From contig MU634216.1 of assembly GCA_026770595.1 (NCBI GenBank), forward strand, positions 1 through 14,312: 14,312 nt of DNA, written 5' to 3'. The notes beneath the pieces are model-generated. The model saw nothing but the letters and a program-made list of their open reading frames with translations, was not told the origin of the DNA and made no database searches. Shown here piece by piece: positions 7,031-14,312 of this stretch (position 1 is the stretch's first letter; each line of letters opens with the position of its first letter). A program made the position numbers and the translations under genes. Source of the DNA: Ochromonadaceae sp. CCMP2298 (taxonomy: Eukaryota; Sar; Synurophyceae; Ochromonadales; Ochromonadaceae).

Positions 7031-9078
7031 ATGGCGGATTTACAGAGGGAATCGCCTCTGTTCGATCACGTCCTGCCCATCCAGGTCCAGGATGGCGTTC
7101 ACGACACGCGGCACACGAATCTTGTGTTCAGGATCCTGCAGGGCACCCAAGCAACTCCGGTCGTTGGGCAAACGGAGAAAGTGTTTCACTTGGAGGTGCG
7201 TGCACCCTCGCGCTTATGCATACGAATCATACGAATCTCTTATGTATTATCCTTTCACAGATCACGGACGAGCGCGACTCCTACTTTTTGTACTACATGG
7301 ACGTGGGCGAGGCGGACTTCCACCAACTGAAGAGGGACCAGTCCATCCTGGTCGAGTTCAACGTGTTCCCCCTCAAACTCATAGAGCTCATCGAGCTGTG
7401 CTTGTACGGACCCACGGACCCCTCTCCCACGGGGGACCACTCTTCCTCCACGTACATAGCGAAGCTGGACACGGTCTCGTGCGTGTTCTCCGTGGTGGAG
7501 GCGAATAAGTTCAAGCAGCTTACGCACATCTCTCTCGTGCTGCGGCAGGGCGACGACCTGGCTATAAAGATGTACCTAGCAAGTAGACTGGCGCAGACCC
7601 TGGAGGTGGCACAGAGGCAGGCGCTGTCCATCGACAGCCTTGGCGGCAAGCTCGCCGCGGAGCTGCAGAAGAACGCAGACATGTCCGCAGAATTGTACTC
7701 GCTGCAGACCAAGAGCGGCGTAGATGCACAGTCCAGCAGGTCTCTGCACAGCCAGGAGATGAGTGCGGCGCAGATGCTGGCTATGGAGACTATTGAGGGC
7801 ATGCGGGTGAAGTTCGAGACGCAGTTGGACGCAGTGCGGGCGCAGCTGGACAAGACGCAGAGGGAGATGCAGGACAAGAGTACCGCCTACGAGCAGCACG
7901 CGGCAGACCTGACCTTCGAGAAGGGGCAGGTGGAGTTCAAATTGAGGGATACGGAGCGCAACCTGTCTAGCACGGTGAGCGACCGGGACCGCCTGCTGAG
8001 CGAGTGGAAGAGCGTGACGCAGGAGAGGCGGGAGATGGAGGCAGCACGAACGCTGGCACAGGGGGAGATAGTCAAACTGGAATCTCGGGTGGACACACTG
8101 ACGCAGCAGCTGCTGTCCAAGAACGAGCAGCTGGAGAACACAGTGGCTATGCACAGGGCCTCGGAGGACGCGCGCTCTAACGTGGAGCAGAGGCTGCTGC
8201 TGTACGTGAACAATGCAGAAGTGCTGCAGGAAAACCTGCACACGGGCGCAGGCGAGATCGAGCGCGGGAACGCCATCATCTCCAAGTTGAACGAGGAGGC
8301 GAGGCAGGCGAGGGAGAAGATCCGCACCAAGAGCGAGGTCATCCGCAGACAGGAGGTGGTCGTGAAGGACCTACGGCTGCGGCTGCTGGACACAGAGCAC
8401 CTGCTGGCGGCCTCCAGAGAGGTGGAGAAGAAGGATGCCTTGAGGATCGCCTCGCTGGAGCAGCAGTTGGCGGAGACGCTGGACAGGCTGCAGGAGAGCA
8501 ACGGCGTGATCGCGTCCAACCAGGAGGTGATCTCTTACCTCAACGAGGAGGTCAACAAGTGGCAGCTAGGCATGCGCGTGGGGGAAACCACGGGGGTCTC
8601 CTCCAGCCACGCCGTGACGCCCCTCTACAAGCCCCTCTCTGGCGGAACTGGTGGGACTGGCGGCTCAGCGTCCCCCGACGCCGCCACTGCTGTCTCGAGC
8701 TACCGGTACCCCCCCACCTCCAGCTACGTCGTGGGCGACAAGTCTACTCCCGGCGCAGGGGGGGCGGGAGGCGACCTGGATGACGTGTACCGCAGAGGCA
8801 TACAGAACCTGGGCCTGGAGAACGTGGGCGTGGACTGGCTCAAAACGCTCGACTCCTCTGCACTGGGCACGACCTCTAAGCTCTCCGGGGGAACTGGGGA
8901 CCTGGATCTGGAGGGGATGGACTACTACTCGCTGTCCGCGTCAGGCAGCAATACTAAGCAGAATGTACACAGTGGCTCCAGCCCGCCGCACAAGTCCCAC
9001 ATCCCTGTGCGCGGCCCCGTCACCCAGCAGTACGCTTGGCAGTCCCCCGACTTCGGGCTTGTGGACTCCAACTACTGA
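7031..9078 (+). CDS. SAS6: SAS-6, centriole cartwheel assembly protein
   Basis: SAS-6 dimers stack into the ninefold cartwheel that templates centrioles and basal bodies. Exons 7031-7195 and 7261-9078 give 660 residues, close to the usual size (human about 657). The start ATG has a good context (ACCATGG). The N-terminal head, about residues 8-160, shows the family pattern: NLVFRIL, ITDERDSYFLYYMDVGEADF (56-75), LVEFNVFPLKLIELIELCL (85-103) and EANKFKQLTHISL, where F139 corresponds to the hydrophobic residue used for head-to-head contact. A long heptad coiled coil runs from about 165 to 485. The tail (486-660) is Gly/Ser/Thr-rich but carries one ordered-looking patch, DDVYRRGIQNLGLENVGVDW (562-581). 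The gene implies that the organism builds centrioles or flagella at some stage. Confidence 0.95.
7196..7260 (+). other. Intron of SAS-6
   Basis: The donor GAG|GTGCGT is at 7195/7196 and the acceptor TTTCACAG|ATC at 7260/7261. It is a phase-0 intron of 65 bases. Removal joins the two halves of the conserved SAS-6 head (VFHLE to ITDERD). It contains a short direct repeat, ATACGAATC. Confidence 0.95.
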
Positions 9079-9618
9079 GCACTGAAATAACTGAAATAGC
9101 TGAAAGAAACAGAGCTGGAACTGACACCGAACGATCAACGGACACCGCACGGAGCACTGAAACTGGACAGCGTATCGACTGTAGACTTTATTTAGGGCAG
9201 CAGTGTAGGTAGGGCAGTGTTGGCAGTACGTACTGTAGTAGTTTCGTGCCTGCTGGACTACCTGTGTTGCAGGCACCTACACCTCTCCGTGTGGATCGCT
9301 CGTCTGCGCCATTGTACGAAGTATAAGATAGACCCTGGTTACGCTACGACTCTTTCTTGACTTTTGCAAGCACTCCTGACTACTGGCTGACATTATTACA
9401 CCGCACCCTACTGGGAACAATCCCATGCCTATGCTCTGCACTCCTGCACTCCCACCCCTCTGCTCTCTGTCCTGTGCCCACCAATTATCTAACGCTATTC
9501 CCACCAACACTTGCCTCCCCCTATGCGCCCTATATAAAAATGAGGAATCAGCCTACCTCCAGCGTCCCTCCTACCCCCTCACATCCCATGATGCCCCCTC
9601 ATACCCCCTCATACCTCC
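9079..9618. other. Convergent 3' flank between SAS-6 and the secreted-protein gene
   Basis: These 540 bases lie between two stop codons facing each other, so both 3' untranslated regions must end here. Visible items are GAAATA-type repeats right after the SAS-6 stop (9083-9106), TTTATT at 9187-9192 (AATAAA on the minus strand), the 12-base palindrome CAGTACGTACTG (9224-9235), and a pyrimidine-rich ACCCCCTCAT repeat (9572-9620). No gene is supported. Confidence 0.6.
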
Positions 9619-10947
9619 TCACACCTCTATGAGCTCGTCCTCCTCGTAGCTCTCCGCAATAGGTCCACGCATCGTGCCCGCAGGCAGCACCGCCGCCCCC
9701 GCTGTCCCTGCTCCCACCGCCCCTGCTCCTGCCCCCACGGCCCCTGCCTGGTCGATGCCCACTCCGCTGATGTCAGTGACCACCAGGGGCACCGTGGCGC
9801 CACTGCCGTCCACCCAGTCCTCAACAAGAGCTACCTCTGCGTCAGCGCTGGAGCTGCTAGGGGAGACAGTGCTGGAGACATCCCCCACCCCCGGGAGGGA
9901 TGTTCTACTTTCACTCTCTCTGTTGCTACCAGTGCCATTACTACCTCTACCGCTACTACTGTTACTACCGCTACTGGCGCTACTGCTACCACTGCTGCCA
10001 CTGCCAGCCACACTGCTCGTCCTATGCTGCTTGCTGGGCTTCTGAGGGGCACTATCCCCCTTATTCGCCTTATTCTCCTTATCCCCCTTATCCCCCTTAT
10101 CCCCCTCCTTCCCCTGTGTCCCCTGTGTCCCCTGCTGACTTGGTCCGCTCACTCCCTTCTGTACGTACTCTAGAGTGTCCGCCACCTCCCCCAGCACGAA
10201 GGCGCCCCCCCTCACCACCTTGGCCGCCACTCCCAGCATAGGCAGCGCCGCCCCCCTTACTGCCACCGCCAGCCCCGTCCCCAGGCTCTCTAGCTGGCCT
10301 ATCACTGCGCGCTTGACGGGCGTAGGCGTGATGAAGTCCAGAAGCATCAGCAGTGGCGCGAGGTCCGACCGCACCTGCTCGCGCACCAGGTCCCAGTCAG
10401 AGGCGTCGTCGGGCAGCACGCGTGGGGCGAAAGGGTTGGCCTCCGGGGTCCCCTCTGTCCCAGTCACTGCTCCAGCCCCAGCCTCCGCATCCGTCATTGT
10501 CTGTGTCTGGCCTGTCGCCTCTGCAGACGATGACTCTACCACTCCCTGGCCCGCTCCCAACGCGCCAGCCCCAGCAGCAGCATCAGCGGCATCAGTGGCA
10601 TTAGCGGCATCGGCAGCATCAGCGGTGTCAGCAGCTGCGCTTTGCCTTCCCCCCCCGTCCTGCATCAAGCTGCCCCCCCCAGAGAGCACGCTCTTTGCGA
10701 ACTCTATCAGCTCAGGCTTCGTTAATACGTCCTCGCCCATGTCCACGCCCATCTGCTCTAGCATGTCCACCAGCGCCGTGGTGGTCATCATCCGCAGCAC
10801 CTCTTCCTGCTCCCTCAGGTCCACTGCCCCCCCGCCCTCCGCGTCCCCCGCCCTCTCAGCCACCGCGCCCCTTACCTTCAGCCCCTGCAGCTGCGCCGCG
10901 CAGCTGAGCAGCGCCGCCAGCAGCAGCACCAATCTCGTCAGCAACAT
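9619..10947 (-). CDS. Predicted secreted or ER-targeted protein, unknown function
   Basis: Single exon, 442 residues from the ATG at 10947; the frame extends 18 codons upstream but without an ATG. The N-terminus is a clear signal peptide (LLTRLVLLLAALLSCAAQ, likely cleaved near residue 17-22). Residues 56-88 (TTALVDMLEQMGV...TKPELIEFAKSVL) resemble a small SAP-type or MANF-C-type helical motif, a weak resemblance. An Ala/Asp tract follows (104-135), then a probably folded helical region at 180-265 (DWDLVREQVRSDLAPLLMLL and later). Next come a Gly/Lys/Asp collagen-like run (272-298), a Gly/Ser-rich linker (311-345), a Gly/Ala tract (400-420), and an acidic end, YEEDELIEV. There is no ER-retention tetrapeptide at the end. 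The gene is head-to-head with the rhomboid gene. Function is unknown to me. Confidence 0.7.
   Translation of the reverse strand: MLLTRLVLLLAALLSCAAQLQGLKVRGAVAERAGDAEGGGAVDLREQEEVLRMMTTTALVDMLEQMGVDMGEDVLTKPELIEFAKSVLSGGGSLMQDGGGRQSAAADTADAADAANATDAADAAAGAGALGAGQGVVESSSAEATGQTQTMTDAEAGAGAVTGTEGTPEANPFAPRVLPDDASDWDLVREQVRSDLAPLLMLLDFITPTPVKRAVIGQLESLGTGLAVAVRGAALPMLGVAAKVVRGGAFVLGEVADTLEYVQKGVSGPSQQGTQGTQGKEGDKGDKGDKENKANKGDSAPQKPSKQHRTSSVAGSGSSGSSSASSGSNSSSGRGSNGTGSNRESESRTSLPGVGDVSSTVSPSSSSADAEVALVEDWVDGSGATVPLVVTDISGVGIDQAGAVGAGAGAVGAGTAGAAVLPAGTMRGPIAESYEEDELIEV
10054..10135 (-). repeat. Coding CCCCTTAT / CCCCTGTGT repeat
   Basis: Tandem TTATCCCCC units, followed by three CCCCTGTGT units, on the plus strand. 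On the minus strand they encode the Gly-Thr-Gln and Gly-Asp-Lys collagen-like run of the secreted protein. Confidence 0.8.
10571..10637 (-). repeat. Coding GGCATCAGC repeat
   Basis: Imperfect GGCATCAGC, GGCATTAGC and GTCAGCAGC units encode the Ala-Asp-Ala run of the secreted protein on the minus strand. Confidence 0.75.
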
Positions 10948-11238
10948 TGACTCCAAAGTGCGCGATCGATATGGTCCCTCTGCAGCATCATCCCAACTCA
11001 CTCAGATCGGAGGTCGAGTGGGGCATTACTCTATCCCACCAGAGAGATTACTCTATCTCCCATTTTATTGACCGTATATTACAAGCAAAACCCATCAAAA
11101 ATCTTCTTTCGCGCTGGTTTGTTTCCTCAAAATTTTTTTGGCCCTCCCAAAAAATATATATGGGGAGGTTCGATGTGTTACCGTTCTGCAGTTCGAAAGC
11201 CAAGGCTCCGCCAGGATCATACTCAGAGTGCTGGAGAG
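10948..11238. promoter_or_regulatory. Divergent promoter region, secreted-protein gene and rhomboid
   Basis: These 291 bases lie between two head-to-head start codons. They hold a direct repeat ATTACTCTATC (11025-11035 and 11047-11057), TTTCGCGC (11108-11115), TTTTTGGCC (11135-11143, 96 bases before the rhomboid ATG) and an A/T run ending in TATATATGGGG. An in-frame ATG at 11173 could extend the rhomboid by 22 residues. Confidence 0.45.
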
Positions 11239-12168
11239 ATGTTGTCGCTGACGCGGTTGCGCGGGTTGGGGGGATGCCGCACCGCGCTGCAACGGCGCCA
11301 CCAGTCCAGCTTCGGCCAGAACCTCTCCGGGGACAGCAGCGGTAAACAGAAGCTCGTGATCTTTGGGATTTGTGGTGTCAACCTGGCGGTGTTTGGGGCT
11401 TGGCAGGTGTCGGAGAGGGATACTTCGCTGCGTGCTTACATGCAGCAGAACTTCACTGTCTCCTCGCAGGGTGTTTTCCAGCAGGGCAAGTACCACACTC
11501 TCATCACAGCGTTCTTCTCGCAGAAGGACGCATCGCACCTGCTCTTCAACGGCATGGCATTCGTCAGCTTCGGCATGAACTCCATCGCACTCCTGGGCTC
11601 AAGCAGGTTCCTCCTGCTGTACATGGGGGGAGGGCTGCTCTCCTCTATAGCACAGGTGTCGTGGCCCTACATGATTCCCAGATCATGGCCGGCGTACCAC
11701 CACTACAGCCCATACAGTGCGGGCCTGGGTGCCTCAGGTGAGAGCGTGAGCAGTTGACACACCGCTCCTTGCACCCTTCTGCCCTTCTGTCCCTCTTTAC
11801 CGCTTGCCGCTTGCCCTGTGCCCTGTGCCCTGTGCCCTGTGCCCTGTGCCTGTCTCTTGCGTCTTCGCATACCTTACAACCCTCACACTAATCCCCCCCT
11901 AACCCCTACCCCCTGCCCCCCGCCCCCCGCAGGCGCTGTGAACGCCGTGGTCGCCTGGAACATTATCACGTTCCCCACCAGCCTCATCTACCTCTACGGA
12001 TTGCTGCCCCTGCCCGCCGCCCTGCTGGGCCTGGCCTTCTTGGGCGCAGACGCCTACAGCCTCTACTTCGGACAGAGCAACATAGGCAACGCGGCGCACC
12101 TGGCGGGCAGCGCATACGGAACAGCCTTCTGGGTCATGATGCGCAGGGGGGCTCTCCGCAGGCCCTGA
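11239..12168 (+). CDS. Mitochondrial-type rhomboid intramembrane serine protease
   Basis: Exons 11239-11737 and 11933-12168 give 244 residues. Rhomboids cut transmembrane substrates inside the bilayer with a Ser-His dyad. The dyad is Ser166 in GLGASG and His222 in NAAHLAGSAYG; the supporting H100-x3-N104 (HLLFN) matches the His/Asn pair that lines the oxyanion site in the family. Several hydrophobic segments are visible: about 37-55, 104-118, 124-140, and at least three from 160 to 235. The N-terminus, MLSLTRLRGLGGCRTALQRR, is rich in Arg, Leu and Ser and lacks acidic residues, as expected for a mitochondrial presequence, so I chose 11239 over the in-frame ATG at 11173. A role like PARL/Pcp1 in the inner membrane is inferred from this and from the domain layout. 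The intron falls in the Gly codon directly after the catalytic Ser. Confidence 0.93.
11738..11932 (+). other. Intron of the rhomboid gene, splitting the active-site motif
   Basis: The donor CCTCAG|GTGAGA is at 11737/11738 and the acceptor CCCGCAG|GCGCTG at 11932/11933, after a strong C-rich tract. It is 195 bases long and interrupts the codon for Gly167. Read-through adds ESVSS and then stops, giving a product without His222. The intron holds five tandem GCCCTGT units (11813-11847). Confidence 0.95.
11813..11847 (+). repeat. Intronic GCCCTGT tandem repeat
   Basis: Five perfect seven-base units followed by a partial copy, inside the rhomboid intron. The unit is not a multiple of three, unlike the repeats in exons of this window. 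Confidence 0.9.
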
Positions 12169-12729
12169 GCCTTAGCCTCTGAGTGTCTTAGTCTCTGAGT
12201 CTCTGAGCCTCTGTGCTATGGGTATCTGAGGCTTGGAGACCGATGCTTCTAGCGGAGGCTTTGGGGCTCTGAGATTCTGAGGTGAGAGACTGAGGTGAGA
12301 GTGTGAGATCGACCCTCAAAGGCCTCTGAGTGGGTGTGTTCGCTGCCGCCTGCAGGTGGGGCACTCTCTATGGAAATACTTGATAGCAAGTGCTGGGGAG
12401 ACTGCAAACGCGAAGACGGCTGTACGGTAGAAACTAGGCAGAGGCGCAGGGCAGAGAGAGAGTTCCAGCAGGGCAGAGCAGGCGCGCATTGTTTCAGGGT
12501 ATTGCAGGCATGTATATATGTAAGATATAAATGATTTTCGCAAAGCTTAGTCCCTTGTTTACACTAGTCCCCTGAAAGGTGTTTCAGAATTTTGCTAACC
12601 CTTTCCGACCTTTGAACATTAACTATTTACTGCATAGGCTATAAATAGCAGTAAGAACCCACGAACCTCAACATTGCAGGCGATTCACATTCGCCATAGT
12701 GAAAGTACAGCACGGCTCTCCTGCAGACA
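12169..12729. other. Intergenic region before the LRR gene, with TCTGAG repeats
   Basis: These 561 bases separate the rhomboid stop from the LRR start. The first 140 bases are rich in scattered TCTGAG/CTGAGG units (12176-12305). The rest becomes A/T-richer and ends in a TATA-type promoter. I see no coding region or RNA gene. Confidence 0.6.
12640..12647 (+). promoter_or_regulatory. TATA box of the LRR gene
   Basis: TATAAATA, preceded by GGC, lies 83 bases before the ATG at 12730. It is the only TATA element in the window that sits at a sensible distance from a gene start. Confidence 0.6.
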
Positions 12730-13572
12730 ATGACGCAGCCCGACTCACCCGACTGGGCAGCGTTTCTGGGCAGCTGGAACCCCTTTGCTTTAGCAGTTGC
12801 TCCATTTCTCTCCAACAGAGAGCTCTTTGAGTTCGTGACGTGCTCCCGCAAGTTGCTCAGGCTGCGTTACGACCTGGGCGGATGGACATTTAAATGGGAT
12901 GACACCACGTACGAGAAATACTGTGCCCTACGCCGTTCTGTGCCGCTCTGCTTCGAGGCGACAGGAGACTTCGACGTCGTTGCGTATCTGGGATCCCGTT
13001 TGAGAGTCGAATTGCAGACAATGAGAGCGAGTGTGAATGCCCTGGCAGGTGTCCATACTTTGGATCTTCGTGCCTGTACTAGTATCAGGGATGTTAGTGC
13101 TCTCGGAGGAGTGCACCAGTTGCTTCTTAGTGGCTGTACTGGTATCAGGGATGTGAGTGCGCTTGGAGGATTGCACAAGTTGTATCTTAATGAGTGTACG
13201 GGTATCACTGACATCAGTGCATCCGGAGGCGTGCACGAGCTGTATGTTTGTGGCTGTAGTGGTATCACTGATGTGAATACGCTCGGAGGAGTGCACACTC
13301 TGTATCTTAGTGGCTGTACTGGTATCACTGATGTGAGCGCTCTCGGAGGAGTGCACATGTTGCTTCTTGGTGAATGTACTGGTATCACTGATGTGAGCGC
13401 TCTCGGAGGTGTGCACACGTTGAATCTTACTGGCTGTACTGGTATCACTGATTTCAGTGCTCTCGGGGGCGTGCACACGTTGAATCTTACTGGCTGTACT
13501 AGTATAACTGATTTCAGTGCTCTCGGGGGCGTGCATCAACTGCTGGGGGCTACCGCAAGTTCTGAGCCCTGA
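12730..13572 (+). CDS. F-box-like plus 20-residue leucine-rich-repeat protein
   Basis: Single exon, 280 residues. The N-terminal 60 residues (WNPFALAVAPFLSNRELFEFVTCSRKLLRL) have an F-box-like pattern of hydrophobic and Arg/Lys positions, which would link it to ubiquitin ligases if correct. Residues 107-266 are eight repeats of exactly 20 residues with the consensus GVHxLxLxxCxxITDVSALG, of the leucine-rich-repeat type. A broken ninth copy (GVHQLL) runs into a short tail, GATASSEP. The repeats would form a curved protein-binding solenoid. Only the third positions and a few loop residues vary; repeats 7 and 8 are almost identical as DNA, which points to recent duplication or conversion. Codon use is visibly less G/C-rich than in the neighbours (many CTT, GTT and ACT codons), and there is no intron, so transfer from another source is possible. 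Similar repeats occur in large families in some protists and giant viruses. Confidence 0.85.
   Translation: MTQPDSPDWAAFLGSWNPFALAVAPFLSNRELFEFVTCSRKLLRLRYDLGGWTFKWDDTTYEKYCALRRSVPLCFEATGDFDVVAYLGSRLRVELQTMRASVNALAGVHTLDLRACTSIRDVSALGGVHQLLLSGCTGIRDVSALGGLHKLYLNECTGITDISASGGVHELYVCGCSGITDVNTLGGVHTLYLSGCTGITDVSALGGVHMLLLGECTGITDVSALGGVHTLNLTGCTGITDFSALGGVHTLNLTGCTSITDFSALGGVHQLLGATASSEP
13048..13572 (+). repeat. Tandem 60-base repeat coding for the LRR units
   Basis: Eight full 60-base units (13048-13527) plus a partial copy. No unit differs in length, so the frame stays open in several reading frames on both strands. The last full units share long identical runs around TGGCTGTACT. Confidence 0.95.
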
Positions 13573-13744
13573 GGCTCTGATTGCACAGCAATGTGTGCTG
13601 ACACTGCAGCCCTACCACCAACGTCTAGAGTGCAACTGTTGCACTGTCTAATTCACGACGGCGGATAATATACGATAGTAATACGCTACGTACGACAAAG
13701 AAAATCTACTTTAAATGTCATTTTTTTCATACTACATACGCTGA

Positions 13745-13766
13745 AATAAAATATGGCGGAAATAAA
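13745..13766 (+). terminator. Probable polyadenylation signals of the LRR gene
   Basis: Two AATAAA hexamers, ten bases apart, downstream of the LRR stop codon. Placement fits a 3' untranslated region of about 200 bases. The cleavage site cannot be seen. Confidence 0.5.
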
Positions 13767-13830
13767 CACTCGCATACTTCACTACCCTAGTCTACCCTAG
13801 GTTTCGGGCACATACGCTTTGGCATCCTGG

Positions 13831-13879
13831 ATTCCCAGGATCCCATACCGATTCCCAGGATCCCATACCGATTCCCAGA
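13831..13879. repeat. 20-base tandem repeat
   Basis: Two perfect units of ATTCCCAGGATCCCATACCG (13831-13850, 13851-13870) and a partial third (ATTCCCAGA). They lie in the convergent 3' region and are not part of a coding frame. Confidence 0.95.
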
Positions 13880-13928
13880 ATATGTCCTAGATTGCATCCT
13901 ATAATTATAGTCCTAGTACCCTAGAAGC

Positions 13929-14312
13929 CTAGAAGCCGATGTAGGAGTTCCCCTTGGGCCTGTGCACCTGCATGGCCCGCGGCCTGCCAGCCTCCTGCGC
14001 GTCGTACTCGTCCGCCCGGCGCAGTGCCTCCAACTTCTTCTTCTCGTAGCCAGCCGCCTCCCTGCCCTTGCGGCCTCTGTAGGCGGCGGCCAGCTTGGCT
14101 GCTGCGGTGTGCCGAGTGAAGGCCTGGCGCCCATCCCCAGCCACCGCCTGCCCAGCCTGCCCGCCTGACCGGCCCCCATTGCCCGCATTCGACCCAGTCC
14201 CCATGCTCCTACGCTCTGTGTTCCCCATCGGCCGCCCCCCCGCTCTTCTGGGCGCCGCGTCGCGGTTGTCAACGCCTGCATGCATACCTACGTCTGCGGC
14301 ATCGATGCCCTG
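13929..14312 (-). CDS. IQ-like basic helical protein, 3' part
   Basis: The stop codon is at 13929-13931, and the frame is open to the right edge, so the 5' end is missing or starts at the ATG at 14285 (118 residues). Counting from that ATG, residues 1-55 are Gly/Arg/Asn-rich and disordered. Residues 58-98 form a charged helix with LAAAYRGRKGR (65-75), which fits the calmodulin-binding IQ pattern [ILV]QxxxRGxxx[RK] except that Gln is Ala. A KKKLEALRRADEYDAQEAG segment follows. The end, VHRPKGNSYIGF, looks conserved in character. I do not recognise the family. Nine codons upstream of the ATG are open and read QGIDAADVG, so a longer protein is quite possible. Confidence 0.5.
   Translation of the reverse strand, partial: QGIDAADVGMHAGVDNRDAAPRRAGGRPMGNTERRSMGTGSNAGNGGRSGGQAGQAVAGDGRQAFTRHTAAAKLAAAYRGRKGREAAGYEKKKLEALRRADEYDAQEAGRPRAMQVHRPKGNSYIGF

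Larger units (their letters stand above)
13573..13928. other. Convergent 3' flank between the LRR gene and the IQ-like gene
   Basis: These 356 bases lie between two stop codons facing each other. AATAAA occurs at 13745-13750 and 13761-13766 on the plus strand, 175-190 bases after the LRR stop, and is the probable polyadenylation signal. A 20-base tandem repeat and several CCCTAG motifs follow. No gene is visible. Confidence 0.6.

Noticed and set aside
9531-9540. TATATAAAAA as a promoter
   Set aside because: No supported gene starts downstream; it lies between two convergent gene ends.
10816-10877. Possible 52-base intron in the secreted-protein gene (GTAAGG donor, GGCAG acceptor)
   Set aside because: Removal would break the reading frame, the acceptor has no pyrimidine tract, and the unspliced frame is continuous.
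10175-11071. 298-codon plus-strand frame opposite the secreted-protein gene
   Set aside because: It is Ser/Ala/Pro-rich without domains; the minus strand has an ATG, a signal peptide and a sensible order of regions.
11068-11238. N-terminal extension of the rhomboid
   Set aside because: The frame opens at TTG. An ATG at 11173 exists, but the ATG at 11239 gives a typical mitochondrial presequence directly.
12867-13539. Two long minus-strand frames opposite the LRR gene with regular repeats
   Set aside because: They exist because the 60-base unit is a multiple of three; the plus strand gives clear leucine-rich repeats.
13781-13812. CCCTAG/CCCTA motifs as telomeric repeat
   Set aside because: Only a few scattered, imperfect copies in a 3' flank; not a telomeric array.
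13831-13879. CRISPR-like direct repeats
   Set aside because: The units are adjacent with no spacers, and the context is eukaryotic.

Overview
This window looks like nuclear DNA from a GC-rich, intron-containing unicellular eukaryote, most likely an algal or stramenopile-type protist. The reasons are spliced genes with GT-AG introns of 65 to 247 bases, no operon structure, a centriole cartwheel protein (SAS-6), a mitochondrially targeted rhomboid protease, and single-copy eukaryotic families such as BMT2/SAMTOR. The stramenopile guess rests on my recollection that the cysteine-rich domain of the gene at 3767-5830 occurs in that group. I have no database support for it.

Layout from left to right: (1) 109-1158, minus, 5' part of a gene with an isopenicillin-N-synthase-like 2-oxoglutarate oxygenase fold whose metal-binding histidines look replaced; it continues off the left edge through a repeat-rich intron. 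(2) 1319-3413, minus, BMT2/SAMTOR-family SAM-binding protein, two exons. (3) 3767-5830, plus, a nuclear-looking protein with a four-CxxC zinc domain and a long low-complexity tail, head-to-head with gene 2. (4) 5831-7030, a gene-free stretch with a G-rich minisatellite. (5) 7031-9078, plus, SAS-6, two exons. (6) 9619-10947, minus, an unrecognised secreted or ER-targeted protein, tail-to-tail with SAS-6. (7) 11239-12168, plus, mitochondrial rhomboid protease, two exons, head-to-head with gene 6. (8) 12730-13572, plus, single-exon F-box-like plus leucine-rich-repeat protein built on an exact 60-base DNA period. (9) 13929-14312, minus, 3' end of a gene with an IQ-like basic helix, cut by the right edge.

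The genes do not form one pathway; this is an ordinary mixed eukaryotic gene neighbourhood. The recurring oddity is simple-sequence DNA that sits inside exons as well as introns: Gly/Ser, Gly/Val, Ala/Asp, Met/Gly and Lys/Gly/Asp tracts are read in frame in most of the proteins. I do not see a mobile element, CRISPR array, tRNA or rRNA, and no convincing new multi-gene system. The most unusual items are the zinc-domain protein, the degenerate oxygenase, the 20-residue LRR gene and the intron that splits the rhomboid active-site motif.
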